Source of the DNA: Carex sylvatica | Taxonomy: Eukaryota > Streptophyta > Magnoliopsida > Poales > Cyperaceae | DNA: 64,000 bases | Assembly (NCBI GenBank): GCA_964058845.1 | Contig: CAXKVR010000099.1 | Coordinates: 1 to 64,000, forward strand | Direction: 5' to 3' | Shown: positions 60,388-64,000 of the stretch, in pieces | How the letters are laid out: every line of letters begins with the position of its first letter | How positions within the stretch are numbered: position 1 is the stretch's first letter | Notes under the pieces: generated by a model | The model's database searches: none | What the model was told of the DNA's origin: nothing | What the model saw: only the letters and a program-made list of their open reading frames with translations | Made by a program: the position numbers and the translations under genes

Positions 60388-61847
60388 TGATATCTCCATA
60401 TTATATCTAAATTATGGCCCTAATGTACACTGAAACCTGTGCTTTAAAGCCTAAGAATGTGGACTTTTTACTTATATTTCGATGAAATGTGGTGCTGCTA
60501 TGCTTTGTTTGGTATTTTGCAGGAAAAATGGCAAAAAACTGGTTCTGACTACTTTTCATACGGCCCGTATGATATTCTGTACGGACCGTACAAGTTCTGC
60601 CCAACCACACAGAAGGATCCACAAAAGAGGCATAGAGTCTCCAAGACAAAGCCCAGGCATACGGTCCGTACGGGATTCTGTACGGGCCGTACAATGCTGA
60701 TTCGGAAAATCCAGCTGGAATCTGAATTGAGCACGATTTGAGGAGCCAAAAAGGAAACCCCTGGAGACGTGATCTGGGGCATTAAAGGAGATATTTCACA
60801 GCAGAAAAGGGGGAATCAATGAATAACTTTACATCAATCATTCTTGCTAGGTTTTGGACAAGAGGAAAAGAAGGAGAGGAGGGAAGAATGCAAGTTTTGC
60901 AACGGATCTTCGGATTTTCCACTGTTTTATCATGAACTCTTTTATTTCTTGTTATTTGTGTTATCTCATGAACATGAGTAGCTAATTTACTTTGTTTCTA
61001 GGGGTAAGATGTAGTTTCTAGTTTTGTCTTGCTTGTATGCTACTTGGATTTTGTGTTGAACGCTTTGTTTTTACTATGTTGTGTAGTATTTTTATTGCTC
61101 TATTTGTGCTTGCTTGAATCTGATTAGTCATCCCGTTAGATGAATGCGCACATCTAAGTGTTAGGAGCCAAGTCTATGAAATTCATTATAACCGAATAAA
61201 GTATATGAAGTAGGGTGAAACCAAGGAGTACCCGAAAGGCGAAACTTTCCTTGAGGCGAAAGTCCTTGGATACTTTTAGTAAACTAACAAGTAACTTAGA
61301 TAAATTAGGCCAAAATGCGAAAGTTGAGGTTTAATGCATCTAAGAGGGAAGTACTTGAGTCTGGTAATCGGGTATTAGGCCAAAATGCGAAAGTTGAGGT
61401 TAGGTATCTAGATCTGGTCGAAAAGAAACCCTAAACACAGTATCAACACAGGAAACAGTAGCTGCAACATTAACTCGAGGTCCCATACGGACCGTACGAG
61501 AATCTGTACGGGCCGTATGCCTCGAGGCTGAACAGAAATGAAATCTGAACCCTGGAAACTCCTTTTTATCATTTGAAAACAACTTTAATTATCTTTTATT
61601 GTCTTTAAACTTGTCATAAGTCAGTAGAATTGTTAGAACTAAACCCAAATCAATCTCTCTTACTTCTAGAATCTTAAGTGATTTTAAGATAAGTCCAGTG
61701 TTTTTCTTCCGTCCCTGCGGATCGATACCTGAGCATACTCAACGACAGGATAGTACACTTGCTATCTGAATTGACAGAGTATAACAAAGGTTTAAGAAGT
61801 ATAGCTTGCTATACTGAAACTTTTTAGCATATATTCTTGTGCGATCA
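60388..61847 (+). repeat. LTR C2 (3' LTR)
   Basis: The LTR is 1460 bp, matching C1 apart from about 14 differences by eye, including one deleted C near 60758. The three palindrome pairs are conserved (centres 60564/60585, 60665/60686 and 61491/61512). One arm of the last pair has a G-to-A change just outside the 13-bp core. Confidence 0.95.
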
Positions 61848-61852
61848 GGGTT
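61848..61852. repeat. Right target-site duplication of element C (GGGTT)
   Basis: Matches 50476-50480 and belongs to the satellite unit. Confidence 0.95.
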
Positions 61853-63603
61853 GCAACTACCCTCTTTTCTTAACTTATAGAGGTACTTCTCGTGTGCTTC
61901 AATGACCTTCAATTGAAGTGTTGCAGTAGAGTTTCCACTACCTCCTTATCTTGCCATGGAGACATTACTAGTTTGCTGCAAAGATCTTCAATTGGAGTGT
62001 TGTAGCAGGGTTTCCACTACCCTTTTATCTTGCTATTTGGAGATAGTACTAGTTTGCTGGAAAGACCTTCAATTATAGTGTTGTATTAAGGTTGCAACTA
62101 TCATCTTCTATGGCTAGATGGAGACATTACAAGAGGGAGGCAAAGGCCTTCAATTAGAGTGTTGTATTAGGGTTGCAACTATCCGACTTTCTTTCCATAT
62201 AGAGACATTGCTAGTGTGCTACAAATACCTTCAATTGGAGTATTTTATTAGGGTTGCAACTACCCTCTTCTCTTGCCATATGGAAACACTACTAGTGTGT
62301 TGCAAAGACCATCAATTGAAGTGTTGTATTAGGGTTGAAATGACTATCATCTCTTGTCATATGGTGACAATAATAGAGTGTTGCAAACCCCTTCAATTGG
62401 AGTGTTGTATTAGTTGCAACCACCTTCTTCTCTCAAAATATGGTGACACTACTAGAGTGGTACAAAGACCTTCAATTGGAATGTAGTATTAGGGTTGCAA
62501 CTACCCTCTTCTCTAGCCATATGGAGACACTAATAGTGTGCTGCAAAGACCTTCAATTGGAGTGTTTTATTTGAGTTAGAACTACCCTTTTGTATTGCCA
62601 TCTGGAGACACTACAAGAGGGCTGCAAAGGCATTAAATTGGAGTGTAGTATTAGGGTTGCAACTACCCTATTCTCTTAACATATAAAGACACTTATTGTG
62701 TGCTTCAAACACCTTAAAGTGAAGTGTTGTAGTTGGGTTTCCACTACCATCTTATCTTGCCATATGGTGACACTACTAGAGTACTACAGAGACCTTCAAT
62801 TGGAATGTTGTATTAGGATTGTTACTACCCTCTTCTCTTGCCATTTGGAGACACCGCTAGTTTGCGGCAAAGACCTTCAATTGGAGTGTTGTATTAAGAA
62901 TGCAACCAACCTATTCTCTACCTATATGGAGACACTACAAGAGGGATGCAAAGGCCTTTAATTAAAGTGTAGTATTAGGGTTGCAACTACCCTATTCTCT
63001 TTCCATATGAAGACACTGCAAGTGTGCTACAAAGACCTTCAATTGGAGTGTTATATTAGGGTTGCAACTACCATCTTCTCTTGTCATATGGAGACACTAA
63101 TATTGTGCTGCAAAGACCTTCAACTGGAGTGTTTTATTTGGGTTGCAACTACCCTCTTCTCTTAACATATAGAGGCACTTCTTGTCTGCTTCAAAGACCT
63201 TCAAGTGAAGTGTTGTAGTAGGGTTTCCACTACCCTCTTATCTTGCCATATGGAGACGTTATTAGTGTTATAAAAACCTTCAATTAAAATGCTGTATTAG
63301 GATTGTAACAACCCTATTCTCTTGCCATTTGGAGATACTACTAGTTGCTGCAAAGACCTTCAATTGGAGTGTTGTATTAGGGTTGCAACTAACCTATTCT
63401 CTACCTATATGGAGACACTACAAGAGTGATGCAAAGGCCTTTAATTGGTGTGTAGTATTAGGGTTGCAACTACCTTATTCTCTTTTCATATGGAGACACT
63501 GCTAGTGTGCTAAAAAGACATTAAATTTGAGTGTTTTATTAGGGTTGCAACTACCATCTTCTCTTGTCATATATAGTGACACTAATATTGTGCTGCAAAG
63601 ACC
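61853..63603. repeat. 81-bp satellite array, right block (about 21 units, second subtype)
   Basis: The unit is again 81 bp and begins CTTCAATTGGAGTGTTGTAT, but the middle reads TTGCAACTACCCTCTTCTC and the end GTGTGCTGCAAAGACC. It is a distinct subtype of the left array. The last 190 bp of the left block (from about 50290) already show this subtype, so element C landed inside this domain, a little past the junction between the two subtypes. Open frames such as 62118-62486 are by-products of the 81-bp period. Confidence 0.9.
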
Positions 63604-64000
63604 ACACAATAAACAAGAACATAAGGCATAAAATCTCAATAAGAATTCAGATCATAGTGCAATGATAATATAAATGAACAATTAGATTAAACTCATAAGA
63701 ATTCAAAATTACATGTCTTCACTCTAGAAAATGATTGCTTAGCCGCTCAAGGCGGGTTCAACAACAAAAGAGACAAAAGACATAAAGAAAGAGAACAAAA
63801 GAGAAAGATGGAAGGAGTACACCTATGCTTTCTCTTCTCTCATGCCATCTTCAGTTCCTGCCTCTTTCTTCTCCTTTAATGAAGACCTTGCTGTTTTATT
63901 GATCTATCCCTCGCATAGCCTCTATAGTGAAACTCTAACTTTGTGTATATCGATAGATGAGAGATTAATACAAAGGGATTGGTATTTATAGGCTTCCTGG
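63604..64000 (-). promoter_or_regulatory. Possible promoter/leader or LTR-like segment on the minus strand
   Basis: Read on the minus strand, a TATAAATA box (63983-63990) in a CCTATAAATACC context is followed by a pyrimidine- and AG-rich leader with no long ORF. Near 63725-63760 it contains GAGCGGCTAAGCAAT then TTTCTAGAGTGAAGACATGTAA, which resembles the GAGTAGCTAA...TTTCTAGGGGTAAGATGTAG part of LTR C. This suggests a truncated LTR of another Athila/Tat-group element abutting the satellite. A host gene promoter is the alternative. The window ends before this can be settled. Confidence 0.35.

Larger units (their letters stand above)
50481..61847 (+). mobile_element. Athila-type Ty3/Gypsy element C inserted in the satellite
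   Basis: The element is 11367 bp with LTRs of 1461 and 1460 bp, a tRNA-Asp-type primer site, gag, a broken pol, a third ORF downstream of pol, and a polypurine tract. A GGGTT target duplication from the satellite flanks it. By eye I count about 14 differences between the LTRs (around 1 percent), so it is older than A or B but still recent. Thirty-five phased 13-bp palindromes of the NTACGG-N-CCGTAN type are spread through it. The clade call rests on the gag sequence pattern, the tRNA-Asp primer site and the third ORF. Confidence 0.95.

Overview
This window is plant nuclear DNA, almost certainly from a eudicot with a repeat-rich genome. It holds no intact host gene that I can recognise. The evidence is three plant-type Ty3/Gypsy retrotransposon families with plant tRNA primer sites (initiator Met and Asp), a decayed FAR1/FRS-type (MULE-derived) gene piece, MITE-like hairpins in AT-rich DNA, and a long 81-bp satellite. 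I cannot name the species.

Layout. Positions 1-5156 are AT-rich with foldback elements (292-407, 1492-2785 with a nested hairpin at 2151-2569) and a FAR1/FRS-like pseudogene fragment (about 3060-3631). Positions 5162-32899 form one compound insertion flanked by TTTTT. It is a Tekay/Del-type chromovirus (family A, minus strand) arranged LTR-internal-LTR-internal-LTR. Internal region 1 carries an intact 1527-codon gag-pol. Internal region 2 is split by a complete second Tekay/Del-type element (family B, minus strand, 17466-28700, 3216-bp LTRs, intact 1530-codon gag-pol, target duplication CATCC). With B and one CATCC removed, both A internal regions are exactly 4760 bp and all three A LTRs are 2326 bp, so the architecture is resolved to the base. 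Positions 32905-34051 are unassigned flank.

Positions 34052-50480 and 61853-63603 are one 81-bp tandem-repeat array of about 220 units in total. It is split by an Athila-type element (family C, plus strand, 50481-61847, target duplication GGGTT). C has a tRNA-Asp primer site, an intact gag, a pol broken by stops, a frame change and a deletion, and an intact third ORF of the Athila downstream type. The last 400 bp look like a promoter/leader or LTR-like segment on the minus strand.

The most unusual signal is shared by all three retroelement families: clusters of 13-bp odd-centred palindromes built from TGCGG or TACGG half-sites. They are set about 20-22 bp apart (two DNA helical turns), or at multiples of about 10.5 bp. 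In C there are 35 such sites, in the LTRs, the untranslated regions and the linkers between protein domains, including inside reading frames. I propose this as a family-specific protein-binding or epigenetic addressing code carried by the elements. The pattern is seen directly; the function is inference.
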